A DNA stretch of 64,000 nucleotides from Massilia sp. R2A-15 (GCF_030704305.1 NZ_CP131935.1:4154001-4218000); one strand, 5' to 3'. Shown: positions 34,418 to 43,833, counted from the first letter of the stretch. Program-made: numbers and translations. Notes: a model not told the origin generated them from the letters alone.

Positions 34418-36046
34418 CTAAATTCGCGTAAGCAGCTGCTCGGCGGCGCGCTCGCTCATCACCAGCACCAGCTTCAGCCGCGCCCGCGTCATGCCGACGA
34501 ATAGCTTGCGAAACACCAGCTCGTCGATCTCGGCGAAGTCGATCTCCGTGAAAATCACCGCCGGCGCCGACTGGCCCTTGAAGCGGTACACCGACTCTGC
34601 CAGCAGCCCGCCATCGCGGAACACGGGATTGCCCTCTTCATCATACGTGCCGGTAAAGGACTTCAGCGTATGCGCGTCGCCCAGCGTGTCGAGCCGCAGG
34701 ATCGCGGACTTCTCGCGCCCGCGGAACGAGGCGATCGCGATATCCTGCCGCGCGAAGCCGGCCGCCAGGCACAGCGTAATGGCGTGCTTGGTCTGCGCGA
34801 TCATGGCGTCGGCATCGCCGTCCGCATACACCAGCGCTTCGATGTCGGCGCCGTCGAACGGACTGGCCGCTTCCACCGGTTCGCGCGCGTCGCCGATCGA
34901 TGCGAGCATGTCGACGATCTGTCGCGGGCTTCGGTAGTTGGCGTTCGAATGCAGCGTCACCCATCCCGGCAGCGCCACCATCTCGCGCCCGTACAGGTTT
35001 TGCGTCGGATCCTCCAGCCACGTTGCGCGCCCACCCTCCTTCAGCATGCGCAGCAAAATGTCGCGCCACGCCGCCGAAAAATCCTGGCCTTCGTCGACGA
35101 TCAGCACGTCGTACTTCCACGTCTCCGGCAGGTCCGCCGTCGCCAGCGCGCTTTCCATTTCGCGCCACACCTCGGGCGAGCCGTAGTCGGGCGTGATGCC
35201 GCGGGCGCGCATGAAGGCGTCGCCCAACATGTGGAAGGTGGCCACGCGCCCGCCGTCCGGCACCAGCCGGTCGATGTGGTCGGCCAGCGGGCGGTTGAAG
35301 CAGACGTACAGCGGTCGCAGGCCGGCGTCGATCGCGGCGCCGTATTCGGCCAGCGCCAGCTGGGTCTTGCCGCTGCCGGCGGTGCCGACCACGCGCAGCC
35401 GGTATGGCGCAAAGTCGAGCCGGCGCGCCCACATCGCAAGTCCGCCGGACAGGCGCGTCACCATCCGCGTGGCGCAGCCGATCATGGCGCTGGGGTCGGG
35501 CCGCAGGCTAAGGGTGTCGCCGAGGAAGCGCGCGACCTGCTCGAACTGTTCGCCCGGCTCGGTCACCGGCAGGGTCTCGCGGATCACAAGCGGCAGCCGG
35601 TCCTTGCTGGTGGCGTCGATGATGTGGCGCGGGTCGATGCCGGCCAGGTGCGGATCGCGCACGATGTAGTCGGGGCAGTACAGCAGGTAGTCGATCGACA
35701 GGTCGTCGCCGAAGCGGCGCGTCAGTCCGTCGATGGTGCGCAGGATGTCGGCGCGGATGTTGCGCGGCTTGCCGTGGTAGTTCTTGACCAGGCCGTCCGG
35801 CGTCTCGGTCAGGAAGCCGGCCTTCTGTTCGATCAGGAGGATACGGCCGCTCGGTGCGAGGACGATGAAGTCGATCTCGCCGTAGGCCGAGAAGCCCTGC
35901 TCGACGTTGGTCCAGTGGACGCCGTGGTAGATGCTGTAGGGCGCGTCGGCCAGCGCGGCGTCGAGCCAGGCGAGCGTTTCGATTTCGCGGGCGGCGGCGC
36001 CGGTCACGGACAACTCGCGCCAGCCGGCCGGGTGGATATGCGCCAT
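34418..36046 (-). CDS. NERD-like nuclease domain fused to UvrD/SF1-type helicase
   Basis: This 542-residue protein begins with a NERD-like region (about 10-130: GEIDFIVLAPSGRILLIEQKAG, the D...ExK-type metal site). An SF1 helicase core follows: Walker A VGTAGSGKTQLALAEY (about 220), DEAD-equivalent LIVDEGQDFSAAW, SNANYRSPRQI, and the C-terminal helicase motif VYRFKGQSAPAVIFTEI with GMTRARLKL. Such proteins are thought to work in DNA repair or in defence against foreign DNA. It stands alone, flanked by palindromes. Function beyond DNA-dependent ATPase/nuclease is not predictable from the sequence. Confidence 0.85.
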   Translation of the reverse strand: MAHIHPAGWRELSVTGAAAREIETLAWLDAALADAPYSIYHGVHWTNVEQGFSAYGEIDFIVLAPSGRILLIEQKAGFLTETPDGLVKNYHGKPRNIRADILRTIDGLTRRFGDDLSIDYLLYCPDYIVRDPHLAGIDPRHIIDATSKDRLPLVIRETLPVTEPGEQFEQVARFLGDTLSLRPDPSAMIGCATRMVTRLSGGLAMWARRLDFAPYRLRVVGTAGSGKTQLALAEYGAAIDAGLRPLYVCFNRPLADHIDRLVPDGGRVATFHMLGDAFMRARGITPDYGSPEVWREMESALATADLPETWKYDVLIVDEGQDFSAAWRDILLRMLKEGGRATWLEDPTQNLYGREMVALPGWVTLHSNANYRSPRQIVDMLASIGDAREPVEAASPFDGADIEALVYADGDADAMIAQTKHAITLCLAAGFARQDIAIASFRGREKSAILRLDTLGDAHTLKSFTGTYDEEGNPVFRDGGLLAESVYRFKGQSAPAVIFTEIDFAEIDELVFRKLFVGMTRARLKLVLVMSERAAEQLLTRI

Positions 36047-36129
36047 GGTGATCAGGGCGCGTGTCGTCGCGCCGTAGCTAGAAAAACATCATTGTATGCC
36101 TGCTACGGCACCCCGGGGCTGCACCCGAT

Positions 36130-36218
36130 GTCGTTCCTGCGGAGGCAGGAACCCATGCTGAGCTAGCGAAAAGGCAAAAGCACGCTCAGCATGGGCACCT
36201 GCCTGCGCAGGTGCGACG
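36130..36218. repeat. Family-B palindrome pair
   Basis: The arms gtcgttcctgcggaggcagg and its inverted mate (cctgcctgcgcaggtgcgac) flank about 30 bp. The remainder of 36047-36341 shows no gene. Confidence 0.88.
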
Positions 36219-36341
36219 GCGGAGATATCAAATGTTCAAGAAGTCACAGAAAACCCGCTCTACTTAACGATTTGATCGGTACGCACGCCGCATACCATTA
36301 CATCATCCGATCGAATGCACTTTGCGGCGAGAAATGACATC

Positions 36342-37334
36342 ATGAATACCACTGTATTGACGTACCCGGCTGACGCAACCGAAGCCCCCACCCCCGGAGT
36401 GCTTCGTCCGGCTGTGTTGGCCGATGCCAAGGCACTGTCCGGCGCCGCCCGCGCCGAGATCATGGCGCTCTCCGGCGCCCGCCCTGTTCGCTTTGCGGCG
36501 GAGTTAGCACTCACTTGGGCCACCGTTGCCGGCCTCATCGCCGTCGGCGTGCATTTCGATAACCTAGCCATCAGCCTGGTCTGCGCCTTCCTGGTCGGCA
36601 CCCGCCAGATGGCGCTGGCGCTGCTGCTGCACGAGCAGGTGCACCGCCTGGGCATGCGCAACAAGTACGCCGACTGGCTGATCAACGTGTTCGCCGTGTA
36701 TCCGCTGTTCGTCACCACCGTCGAAGATTATGCCAAGGTGCACCTGTCGCACCACAAGTACTGCTTCACCGACGCCGATCCGGACTTCATCCGCAAGTCC
36801 GGCCCGGAGTGGACCTATCCGATGACCAAGCGCCAGCTGCTGGGCATCGCGCTGCGCGACCTCTCCGGCATCAACATCATCCGCGTCATCCGCGGCAAGA
36901 AGGCGCATGCGACCGACGAATTCACCCGCCGCAACCCGACGCCGAAGTGGCTGCGCATCGGCTTCTTCGTGGCGCTGGCGACGGCGCTGACGCTGGCCGG
37001 CGGCTGGAAAGTGTTCCTGCTGTACTGGGTGCTGCCGATCCTGACTGTGACCCAGCTGATGCTGCGCTGGGTTGCCGTGGCCGAGCACGAGTACAACATC
37101 GAAAACGGCTCGATTCACGCGACCACGCCGCTGCTGCAGCTGAACTGGTGGCAGCGCATCGTGTTCCCCGACCTGAACTTCGGCCTGCACGTGTACCACC
37201 ACATGCATCCGGGCGTATCGTTCGGCAACCTGCCGAAGGTGCACGAGATCTACAAGCGCGAAGGACTGGTGGACGAGAGCGCGATTTTCTACGGCCAGGG
37301 TTCCTACCTGAAGTACATCACCTCGGCGAAGTAA
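36342..37334 (+). CDS. Membrane fatty acid desaturase family protein
   Basis: The ATG at 36342 gives 330 residues (an in-frame ATG at 36315 is also possible). The three His clusters of di-iron membrane desaturases are visible: HEQVH (about 105), HLSHHKYCF (about 138) and HVYHHMHP (about 286). Hydrophobic segments lie at about 50-90, 115-130 and 205-245. These enzymes introduce double bonds or hydroxyl groups into acyl chains using ferredoxin- or cytochrome-type electron donors, none of which is adjacent. The substrate cannot be told from the sequence. Confidence 0.88.
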   Translation: MNTTVLTYPADATEAPTPGVLRPAVLADAKALSGAARAEIMALSGARPVRFAAELALTWATVAGLIAVGVHFDNLAISLVCAFLVGTRQMALALLLHEQVHRLGMRNKYADWLINVFAVYPLFVTTVEDYAKVHLSHHKYCFTDADPDFIRKSGPEWTYPMTKRQLLGIALRDLSGINIIRVIRGKKAHATDEFTRRNPTPKWLRIGFFVALATALTLAGGWKVFLLYWVLPILTVTQLMLRWVAVAEHEYNIENGSIHATTPLLQLNWWQRIVFPDLNFGLHVYHHMHPGVSFGNLPKVHEIYKREGLVDESAIFYGQGSYLKYITSAK

Positions 37335-37343
37335 CCGGGGTGG

Positions 37344-37457
37344 GGGGTCAGGTCCTGCGCGACCTGACCCCATTTTTGTCGCTGCAATTCGCAAATATGA
37401 GGTACATGCAAACGCCTCGGCCCAACCCCTGGGGTCAGGTTCGACGAACCTGACCCC
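37344..37457. repeat. Two family-A palindromes
   Basis: Copies at 37344-37371 and 37431-37457 lie between the desaturase and antiporter genes. The second is a near-perfect palindrome with centre ttcgacgaa. Confidence 0.85.
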
Positions 37458-37521
37458 TTCTTGCATCCGCCGCCGTTCAAGCGCGCGTTTGATGCGGCGC
37501 ATCAATTGTAGAATCGTCATT

Positions 37522-38826
37522 ATGACGACTACCTACTGGTTCCTGCTGATCGGCCTGCTGATGCTGGCGCGCGGCCTCGCCGCCACCACCATCGCGCGCC
37601 TGCCGATCACGTCCTCCATCGCTTATCTCGCCGTCGGCGTCGTGCTCGGCCCGTTCGCCCTCGGCATCTTCCATTTCGACCCGGTCGCCAGGTCCCACAT
37701 CCTGGAAACGGCCACCGAGATCGCCGTCCTCATTTCGCTGTTTTCCGCCGGCGTCAAAATGCCCGTGCCGATCACCTTCAAGCGCTGGGCGCCGTCGATC
37801 CGGCTGGCCTGGGTGTCGATGTCGATCACGGTCGGCCTGGTCGCCGCCTTCGCGTATTTCGTGCTGGGCCTGCCGATCGGCGCGGGCGTGCTGCTGGGTG
37901 CGATCCTGGCGCCCACCGATCCGGTGCTGGCTACCGACGTACAGGTGCGCCACGCCGGCGACTACGACACGCTGCGCTTCACCCTGACGTCCGAGGCGGG
38001 CATGAACGACGGCTCGGCGTTCCCTTTCGTAATGCTGGGCCTGGGCCTGCTGGGCGCGAACGAGCTGGGCCAGTACGCCTGGCGCTGGGCGCTGGTGGAC
38101 GTGGTCTGGGCCACGCTGGGCGCGGTGGCGATCGGTATGGCCAGCGGCGCCGCGCTTGGCCGGCTGGGCTGGGCGCTGCGCAATCAGGAGCCGAAGCACG
38201 AGGTGCTCGACGACCTGGTCGGCCTGGGCCTGATCGGGGTGGTCTACGGCGTATCCGTGCTGCTGCACGCGTGGGGATTCCTGGCCGTGTTTTTCGCCGG
38301 CCTGGCGCTGCGCCATACCGAACTGGTGCTGGCCGGCGCGCACAAGAACCGCCAAGGCCTGCTGGTGCCGGACGATCCCAAGGCCGACCCGGCCAACGAC
38401 GAGGTGCCCGATCCCGAGACGACGCCGCTGACGGTGAGCGGCGAGTCGCTGATCTTCAAGGAGCACCTCGAGCGGCTGTCGGAGCTGACGCTGGTGCTGC
38501 TGCTGGGCGGCATGCTGACCTTGCAGGCGTGGAACTGGCGCACCTGGGGCACGGCGCTGTTCCTGTTCCTGGTGGCGCGGCCGGTGAGCGTGCTGCTCGG
38601 TCTGGCGGGCAGCGGCGCCACGATGCGGGTGAAGCTGATCGTCGGCTGGTTCGGCGTGCGAGGCATCGGCTCGCTGTACTACCTGATGTTCGCGATCAAT
38701 CACGGCATGCCGCCGGGCCTGGCGCGTGACGTGATCGACATCACCGCCATCGTGGTGGCGCTGTCGATCGTCGTGCACGGCATCAGCGTCAAGCCCCTGA
38801 TGGACCGCTACTGGCGCAAAAAATGA
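37522..38826 (+). CDS. Cation:proton antiporter (NhaP/CPA1 family)
   Basis: The ATG at 37522 gives 434 residues with 11-12 hydrophobic segments. The CPA1 core is recognisable by ILAPTDPVLATDVQV and TSEAGMNDGSAFPFVMLG, the latter carrying the ND ion-binding pair. It ends VKPLMDRYWRKK with no large cytoplasmic domain. These antiporters exchange Na+ or K+ for protons across the inner membrane. A hydrophilic loop (about 285-310, PDDPKADPANDEVPDPE) separates two membrane halves. Confidence 0.93.
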   Translation: MTTTYWFLLIGLLMLARGLAATTIARLPITSSIAYLAVGVVLGPFALGIFHFDPVARSHILETATEIAVLISLFSAGVKMPVPITFKRWAPSIRLAWVSMSITVGLVAAFAYFVLGLPIGAGVLLGAILAPTDPVLATDVQVRHAGDYDTLRFTLTSEAGMNDGSAFPFVMLGLGLLGANELGQYAWRWALVDVVWATLGAVAIGMASGAALGRLGWALRNQEPKHEVLDDLVGLGLIGVVYGVSVLLHAWGFLAVFFAGLALRHTELVLAGAHKNRQGLLVPDDPKADPANDEVPDPETTPLTVSGESLIFKEHLERLSELTLVLLLGGMLTLQAWNWRTWGTALFLFLVARPVSVLLGLAGSGATMRVKLIVGWFGVRGIGSLYYLMFAINHGMPPGLARDVIDITAIVVALSIVVHGISVKPLMDRYWRKK

Positions 38827-38830
38827 AGAT

Positions 38831-38857
38831 GGGGACAGGTCCGCGGGACCAGTCCCC
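38831..38857. repeat. Family-A palindrome (ggggacaggtcc variant)
   Basis: A variant copy immediately downstream of the antiporter stop codon; it may serve as its terminator. Confidence 0.8.
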
Positions 38858-38926
38858 GGCTTCGTTCGCCGCCGCTGATATACTCCGCAGAGCAATTTTC
38901 ACCAACCCCGCATCCACAGGACACCC

Positions 38927-39328
38927 ATGAAGCGCAGCCTTCCGCTCCTCCTCGCTCCCCTGCTGCTGGCCGGCTGCCTGAATCAATCCACCAGTTACCT
39001 CGTCGATGGCCCGAACCACGCGATCACCCTGCGGGCGGAGCAGGAATATTTCTGGAACAACGACGTCATCGTGCGCATGGTGACGACTCACCTGCCCGAC
39101 TGCCAGCGCCTGTTCCCGATGACCACGGTGCCGCTCGCCGAGCTCGACGTCGAGCTCTACAGCGCGGGCGAGAACGTCTACTCTCTGCGCATCGGCAAGC
39201 AGGTGATGCGCGTCGAGACCGCGTCCTGCACGCGCCTGACCGAGCCGACCGCCGCGGAACTGGGCGAGCGCCTGGGCGCCTTCAAGCTCAACGCGGACAA
39301 GAAACTGGTGTTCGAAAAAGCGCCATGA
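38927..39328 (+). CDS. Small lipoprotein of unknown function
   Basis: The 133 residues start with a lipoprotein signal (MKRSLPLLLAPLLLAGC, Cys17 lipidated). The mature part is a small mixed-charge domain with two further Cys (DCQRLFPM and SCTRL) that could form a disulphide. No family is recognised. Its stop overlaps the ATG of the EamA gene (ATGA), so the two are co-translated. Confidence 0.85.
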   Translation: MKRSLPLLLAPLLLAGCLNQSTSYLVDGPNHAITLRAEQEYFWNNDVIVRMVTTHLPDCQRLFPMTTVPLAELDVELYSAGENVYSLRIGKQVMRVETASCTRLTEPTAAELGERLGAFKLNADKKLVFEKAP

Positions 39329-39753
39329 ACCTGACCCTGTCATGGCAAAGCTTCGCCGTCTTGTCCGCCGTGTTCGCGGCGATGACGGCCATCCTGGCCA
39401 AGGTCGGGGTGGCGCACATGAACAGCAACATGGCCACGCTGATCCGCACGGTCGTGATCCTGATGGTGACGGCGCTGATCATCTCGGCGCGCTCGGAATG
39501 GCAGAAGCCGTCGGGCGGCAGCTGGGTCGGCTGGACCTGCCTGCTTGCGTCGGGCGTCACCACCGGGCTGTCGTGGCTGTGCTACTTTCGCGCGCTGCAG
39601 CTGGGGCCGGTGTCGGTGGTGGCGCCGGTGGACAAGCTGAGCGTGGCGCTGGTGATCGTCAGCGGCTGGCTGATCCTGGGCGAGCCGTTCACGCTCAAGG
39701 GCGCCATCGGCGGCGCGCTGGTGGTGATCGGCTCGCTGGTGCTGATTCTTTAG
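39325..39753 (+). CDS. Single-domain EamA-family membrane protein
   Basis: The 142 residues hold about five membrane helices and one EamA repeat (KVGVAHMNSNMATLIRTVV, ALQLGPVSVVAPVDKLSVAL, GEPFTLKGAIGGALVVIGS). Full drug/metabolite transporters have two such repeats, so this half-size form should work as a dimer. It is translationally coupled to the lipoprotein gene upstream. Downstream is the large palindrome array. Confidence 0.88.
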   Translation: MNLTLSWQSFAVLSAVFAAMTAILAKVGVAHMNSNMATLIRTVVILMVTALIISARSEWQKPSGGSWVGWTCLLASGVTTGLSWLCYFRALQLGPVSVVAPVDKLSVALVIVSGWLILGEPFTLKGAIGGALVVIGSLVLIL

Positions 39754-39795
39754 CGGCGGTTCACGCGGCGGCGGGCTACAAGTTGACGCCCGCCT

Positions 39796-40474
39796 GTCGT
39801 ACCAGCGAAGGCTGGTACCCATGCTGACGCCGAGACCACGCGGCGCACGTCATCAATTTGCGAACTCAGCATGGGTTCCTGCCTTCGCAGGAACGACAAC
39901 CCTTGGATCACGCGACGGTAGCTACAGGTTGACGCCCGCCCGTCGTACCAGCGGAGGCTGGTACCCATACTGACGCCGAGACCACGCGGCGCACGTCATC
40001 AATTTGCGGACTCAGCATGGGTTCCTGCCTCCGCAGGAACGACAACCCTTGGATCACGCGGCGGCGGGCAACGGGTTGACGCCCGCGTGTCGTACCAGGG
40101 CTCGGCGCCCCCTCGCTGGTACCCATACTGACGCCAAGACCACGCGGCGCACGCCATCAATTTGCGGACTCAGCATGGGTTCCTGCCTTCGCAGGAACGA
40201 CGCCCCTTGGATCACGCGACGGCAGCTACAGGTTGACATCCGCCTGTCGTACCAGCGAAGGCTGGTACCCATGCTGACGCCGAAACCACGCGGCCAAAAG
40301 CAACGCCGTCAGATTGCGACCTCACCATGGGTTCCTGCCTTCGCAGGAACGACAACCCTTGGATCACGCCTGTCGTACCAGCGGAGGCTGGTACCCATGC
40401 TGACGCCGAGACCACGTGGCGCACGCCATCAATTTGCGAACTCAGCATGGGTTCCTGCCTCCGCAGGAACGACA
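39796..40474. repeat. Tandem array of family-B palindrome pairs, five copies
   Basis: Units start at 39796, 39942, 40089, 40246 and 40372 (146, 147, 157 and 126 bp apart). Each unit has a gtcgtaccagcg-type arm, a constant middle (acgccgagaccacgcgg, catcaatttgcg) and an inverted ggttcctgcc-type arm, then cccttggatcacgcg. The third copy has its first palindrome interrupted by about 11 bp (ctcggcgcccc). The array fills 39754-40483; I see no gene in it. Confidence 0.92.
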
Positions 40475-40483
40475 TTCGTTGGC

Positions 40484-40822
40484 TCACGCGGCGGCGGAGT
40501 GGAACTCCCCAATCCGCTTGCGCATCTTGTCCAGCGTCTCGGACCGGCCGATCTCTTCCAGCGCGCGCTCGAGCAGGCTGCGCTCGTCGCCGCGCGCCAG
40601 CGTCCACTGGGTGAAATATTCGTGCACGGTGCGCCACGGCGGAAACTCGGGCGGCAGGCTGCGCCACGCCACGCCACTATCGACGAAGTACAGCACCGCG
40701 CAAAACACGTCGTAAAGATCGTGCTTGCGCGGGCGCGTCTTGCGCCGCGCCGCTTCCAGCATCGGGCGGATCCGTTCGAATTTATCGCGAGCTACATCGC
40801 TGGGGTATTCTGGCCTTGGCAT
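40484..40822 (-). pseudogene. IS5-family transposase N-terminal fragment (DUF4096-like), 112 aa
   Basis: The frame from 40822 encodes MPRPEYPSDVARDKF and the IS5-group N-terminal pattern DLYDVFCAVLYFVDSGVAWRS, LPPEFPPWRTVHEYFTQW. The DDE catalytic domain that should follow is missing; instead the frame stops within sequence resembling the repeat flank (acgcggcggcgg). It is either a transposase remnant or a domesticated stand-alone domain. No terminal inverted repeats or target duplication are evident. Confidence 0.7.
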
Positions 40823-40887
40823 CGTCGCCCCCCAAATAGGATTGGATGGCGAGAATCGGAACAGGTTCCCGAAAAATGCAGAACAAG

Positions 40888-40912
40888 GTTCAGGTCCGCA
40901 GGACCAGGCCCC
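40888..40912. repeat. Family-A palindrome forming the 3' end of a gene
   Basis: The copy ggttcaggtccgcaggacc...cccc overlaps the last codons and stop codon of the thioredoxin-like gene on the minus strand (GLVLRT-stop). Confidence 0.8.
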
Positions 40913-42254
40913 GCAACCGTTGCAGTTGCTCGCCAAGCTCGTCGCGTCCCGACAAGGCCTTGGCAATCCGCGCCGCCTGCGTCCGGTTGCGCTGGCAGCC
41001 GGCGTCCGGCGTCGCTTCGAACTGATCGGACAATTCCTGCGCGCAGCGTTCGATGCGCGCCTCGTCGCCCGGCGCCAAGTCCAGCAGCGCCAGCAGCCAG
41101 CTCGCGCCCCACTGGATCCGCGTCGCACTGCCGGTGGCGCCTTGCCACGCGCGTTCGTACCAGTCGAGCGCGCCCGCCGGGTCGCCGCGGCGCTTGGCGA
41201 TCGCCGCCAGCGTATGCATGAAGAAGAACGGCGAATGCGATCGCGCCAGCTCGTTCTGCAGCAGCTGCGCGGCCTCTAGCGCCAGGCCCGCGTCCATCAG
41301 GATGCCCGCGCCGCCATTGATGACGGCGTGGCGCAGCGCCGGCGCGTCGGCAGCGGCCACCGCGGCGGCCACGCGATCGCGCGCCAGCGCCGCCAGGTTC
41401 GCGTTGCCCGCGCCGAGCCGGGCCAGCCGCACGCGCGTGCGCAGCGCGCCGAGGCGGTCGCACAGGTTCAGGGTGTCGTCATATTCCAGCACTTCCAGCG
41501 CGCGCGACCAGGTGTCGATCAGCGCCAGCCGCGCGCCGCTGCCCGGCTCCGTCAGGAAGCGCACCAGGTCGAGCGCGTAGCCGATCACGATGTCGAGCTG
41601 CTGGCACACCACCGCCGGATCGTTCAGCGTGGTCTCCAGCCGCGCGATCGCCGCGGCCTGGTCCACGCCTGTCTCGCCGGCCATCGCCGCCGCGTGCAGG
41701 CCCAGCCACTCGAGCCGCAGCGCCGCGTGTGGCAGGGTGCAGGCGCGCGTCAGGCTGGCGACGATCGCGGCGAAGTCGAGGTTCTTGAGCAGCTGGCGCT
41801 CGTCGGTGTCCCACGAATAGAAACTGAGCAGGTTCCAATCGTCATCGGACAGCGCGCGCTCGCGCGACAGCGCCACGCTGAGCGACTCGGCCGCGGTGTA
41901 GCGGGCGTTGAGCGCCAGCGCGAGGATGTGGACGAAGCGCTTGCCATCGAGCTCGCACGGCAGCCGCGTGACTTCGGCGCCGTCGGGACGATACACCACC
42001 AGCGTGGGATAGCTGCGCAGCTTGCGCTCCTCGCCCAGCCGCTGGGCGCCGGCACTGTCGCCGTCGATCGCCAGCGCGACGAAGGAATCGGACAATGCCA
42101 GGAAATCGGGCCGACCGAACACCAGCGACTTGATCCGGTTGCACGGCGGGCACCACGCGGCGCCCCAGTACAGCAGCAGCGGCAGGCCGCGCGCACGCGC
42201 TTCGGCGAACGCCGCCTCCGGATCGCGCTGCCAGTCGATGCCGGCGCCGGCCAT
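40890..42254 (-). CDS. Thioredoxin-fold protein with long helical C-terminus
   Basis: The start at 42254 overlaps the folE stop (ATGA); 454 residues. The N-terminal thioredoxin-like domain (about 1-120) has the redox motif WCPPC (about residues 34-38) after LLLYWGAA. The rest (about 130-454) is an Ala/Leu/Arg-rich helical region with TPR-like pieces (ALDWYERAWQGATGSATRI). No signal peptide, so it is probably a cytosolic reductase or redox-sensing protein. The final six residues are encoded by a palindromic repeat that also supplies the stop. Confidence 0.85.
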   Translation of the reverse strand: MAGAGIDWQRDPEAAFAEARARGLPLLLYWGAAWCPPCNRIKSLVFGRPDFLALSDSFVALAIDGDSAGAQRLGEERKLRSYPTLVVYRPDGAEVTRLPCELDGKRFVHILALALNARYTAAESLSVALSRERALSDDDWNLLSFYSWDTDERQLLKNLDFAAIVASLTRACTLPHAALRLEWLGLHAAAMAGETGVDQAAAIARLETTLNDPAVVCQQLDIVIGYALDLVRFLTEPGSGARLALIDTWSRALEVLEYDDTLNLCDRLGALRTRVRLARLGAGNANLAALARDRVAAAVAAADAPALRHAVINGGAGILMDAGLALEAAQLLQNELARSHSPFFFMHTLAAIAKRRGDPAGALDWYERAWQGATGSATRIQWGASWLLALLDLAPGDEARIERCAQELSDQFEATPDAGCQRNRTQAARIAKALSGRDELGEQLQRLRGLVLRT

Positions 42255-42817
42255 CAGTCGCGCGCCAGCGCCAAAAATTCGGTGCGCAGCGCCAGGTTCG
42301 GCTGCAGCTCGCCCAGCATCGCCGAGGTGATGGTTTCTTCGCCCGGCGTGCGGATGCCGCGGCTTTCCATGCACAGGTGGCGGCACTTGACGACCACGCC
42401 CACCGCCTTCGGCTCGAGCACTTCCATCAGCGCGTTGGCGATCTGGATCGTCATCCGTTCCTGCACCTGCAGGCGCTTGGCGAAGCAGTCGACCAGGCGG
42501 GTCAGCTTGGACAGCCCGACGATTTTCCCGTTCGGCAGGTAGCCGACGGTAGCCTTGCCGAAGAACGGCGCCAGGTGGTGTTCGCAGTGGCTGTAGACCG
42601 GGATGTTGCGCACGACGATCAGCTCGTTGTACTGCTCGGCGCCGTCCTCGAAAGCCTTGAGCAAGGTCTCGGGATCCTGGTCGTAGCCCGAGGTCCAGTG
42701 CTTCCATGCCTTCGACACGCGCGCCGGCGTCTCGACCAGGCCTGGACGGTCCGGGTCTTCACCCAGGCTGGCCAGCAGGCGGCGCCAATCTTTTTCGGAA
42801 AAATGGTCGTGGGACAT
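42254..42817 (-). CDS. folE: GTP cyclohydrolase I
   Basis: The 187-residue protein has the FolE length and motifs: PGLVETPARVSKAW, the zinc/active-site segment VYSHCEHHLAPFFGKA, IVGLSKLTRLVDCFAKRLQVQE and CRHLCMESRGI (the second Cys ligand region). It converts GTP to dihydroneopterin triphosphate, the first step of folate synthesis. The next gene is translationally coupled by a 1-bp overlap. The upstream side is divergent from a membrane-protein gene. Confidence 0.97.
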   Translation of the reverse strand: MSHDHFSEKDWRRLLASLGEDPDRPGLVETPARVSKAWKHWTSGYDQDPETLLKAFEDGAEQYNELIVVRNIPVYSHCEHHLAPFFGKATVGYLPNGKIVGLSKLTRLVDCFAKRLQVQERMTIQIANALMEVLEPKAVGVVVKCRHLCMESRGIRTPGEETITSAMLGELQPNLALRTEFLALARD

Positions 42818-42960
42818 GAATGGAACCTCAAAAATTACGATTGCCGACAGTATATAGAAAATGCTGCGGCGCGGTTTTAACTCCGGCTTGCGCTAACCGA
42901 ACCCAGCCGTAGCGCGCCAGGCGTAGCGTGGAGTTGTCAATATCGCACCAGGAGAACATC

Positions 42961-43833
42961 ATGCTTGGAAGCACAGTCCTCGAAGTTGCGGTCGGAATGA
43001 GCTTTTGCTACGCCACCGTCGCGCTGACCGTCAGCACGGTGCAGGAAGGCCTGGCGTCGGCGCTGCACCTGCGCGCCCACAGCCTGCTCGACGGCATCAA
43101 GACCATGCTCAACGATCCCGAGTTCACCGGCCTGGCGCGCCAGCTGTACGGCCACGCGCTGGTCAACCCGCACGACGACGGCGCCAGCGGCGACCAGGGC
43201 GCGCTCAAGGCCAAGCCCTCCTACATCGAGCCGGTGCATTTCGCCATCGCGCTGGTCGATGCGATCCAGACCATCCCCGGCAACTACACCCAGCTCGGGC
43301 GCGACATCGAAGCGCTGCCCGACCCGCAGGTGCGGCGCGCGCTGCTCGGCATCTACCAGCGCGCGGGCGGCGACATGAAGCAGTTCCAGGAAGGCGTGGC
43401 CGGCTGGTTCGACAGCGCGATGGAGCGCGTGTCGGGCGAATACAAGCGACGCTCGCTGATGGTCAGCGTGCTACTGACGCTGCTGATGGCGATCATGTTC
43501 AACATCGACAGCATCCACCTGTTCCGCACCCTGTGGCAGCATCCGGCGCTGGTGGCCGAACTGGGCGCGGCGCCGGCCACGGTCGATGCGCACGCGATGG
43601 AGCAGCTGTTCGCGCTGCCGATCGGCTGGAGCACCTTCCCGCCGCTGCTCGACGGCGCCTTCGCGATGCAGGTGGCCGGCTGGGTGATCACCGCGTCGAC
43701 CGCGCTGTTCGGCGCGCCGTTCTGGTTCGCCACGCTGCAGCGCGTGATGCAGCTGCGCGGCACGGGCGCCAAGCCGGAAGAGGCGCCGCACGAGGGAAGG
43801 GCTCAGGTCCGCCGGAGCGACGGGGGCGCCTAG
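42961..43833 (+). CDS. Unknown inner-membrane protein, 290 aa
   Basis: The ATG at 42961 has ccaggag upstream. The N-terminus (about 1-25, MLGSTVLEVAVGMSFCYATV) is hydrophobic; further membrane segments are at about 170-190 (SLMVSVLLTLLMAIMFNI) and 240-265 (MQVAGWVITASTALFGAPFW). The middle is a soluble region (SYIEPVHFAIALVDAIQTIPG, DPQVRRALLGIYQRAGGD). I do not recognise the family. The last eleven codons (GRAQVRRSDGGA) come from a family-A palindrome, so the original stop was probably displaced. Confidence 0.8.
   Translation: MLGSTVLEVAVGMSFCYATVALTVSTVQEGLASALHLRAHSLLDGIKTMLNDPEFTGLARQLYGHALVNPHDDGASGDQGALKAKPSYIEPVHFAIALVDAIQTIPGNYTQLGRDIEALPDPQVRRALLGIYQRAGGDMKQFQEGVAGWFDSAMERVSGEYKRRSLMVSVLLTLLMAIMFNIDSIHLFRTLWQHPALVAELGAAPATVDAHAMEQLFALPIGWSTFPPLLDGAFAMQVAGWVITASTALFGAPFWFATLQRVMQLRGTGAKPEEAPHEGRAQVRRSDGGA

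Noticed and set aside
39796..40474. Possible CRISPR array
   Set aside because: The repeated unit is the whole of about 147 bp, including its middle; there are no short identical repeats separated by unique spacers and no cas genes.
40484..40822. Complete insertion sequence
   Set aside because: Only the transposase N-terminal domain is present; no catalytic domain, terminal inverted repeats or target duplication could be found.
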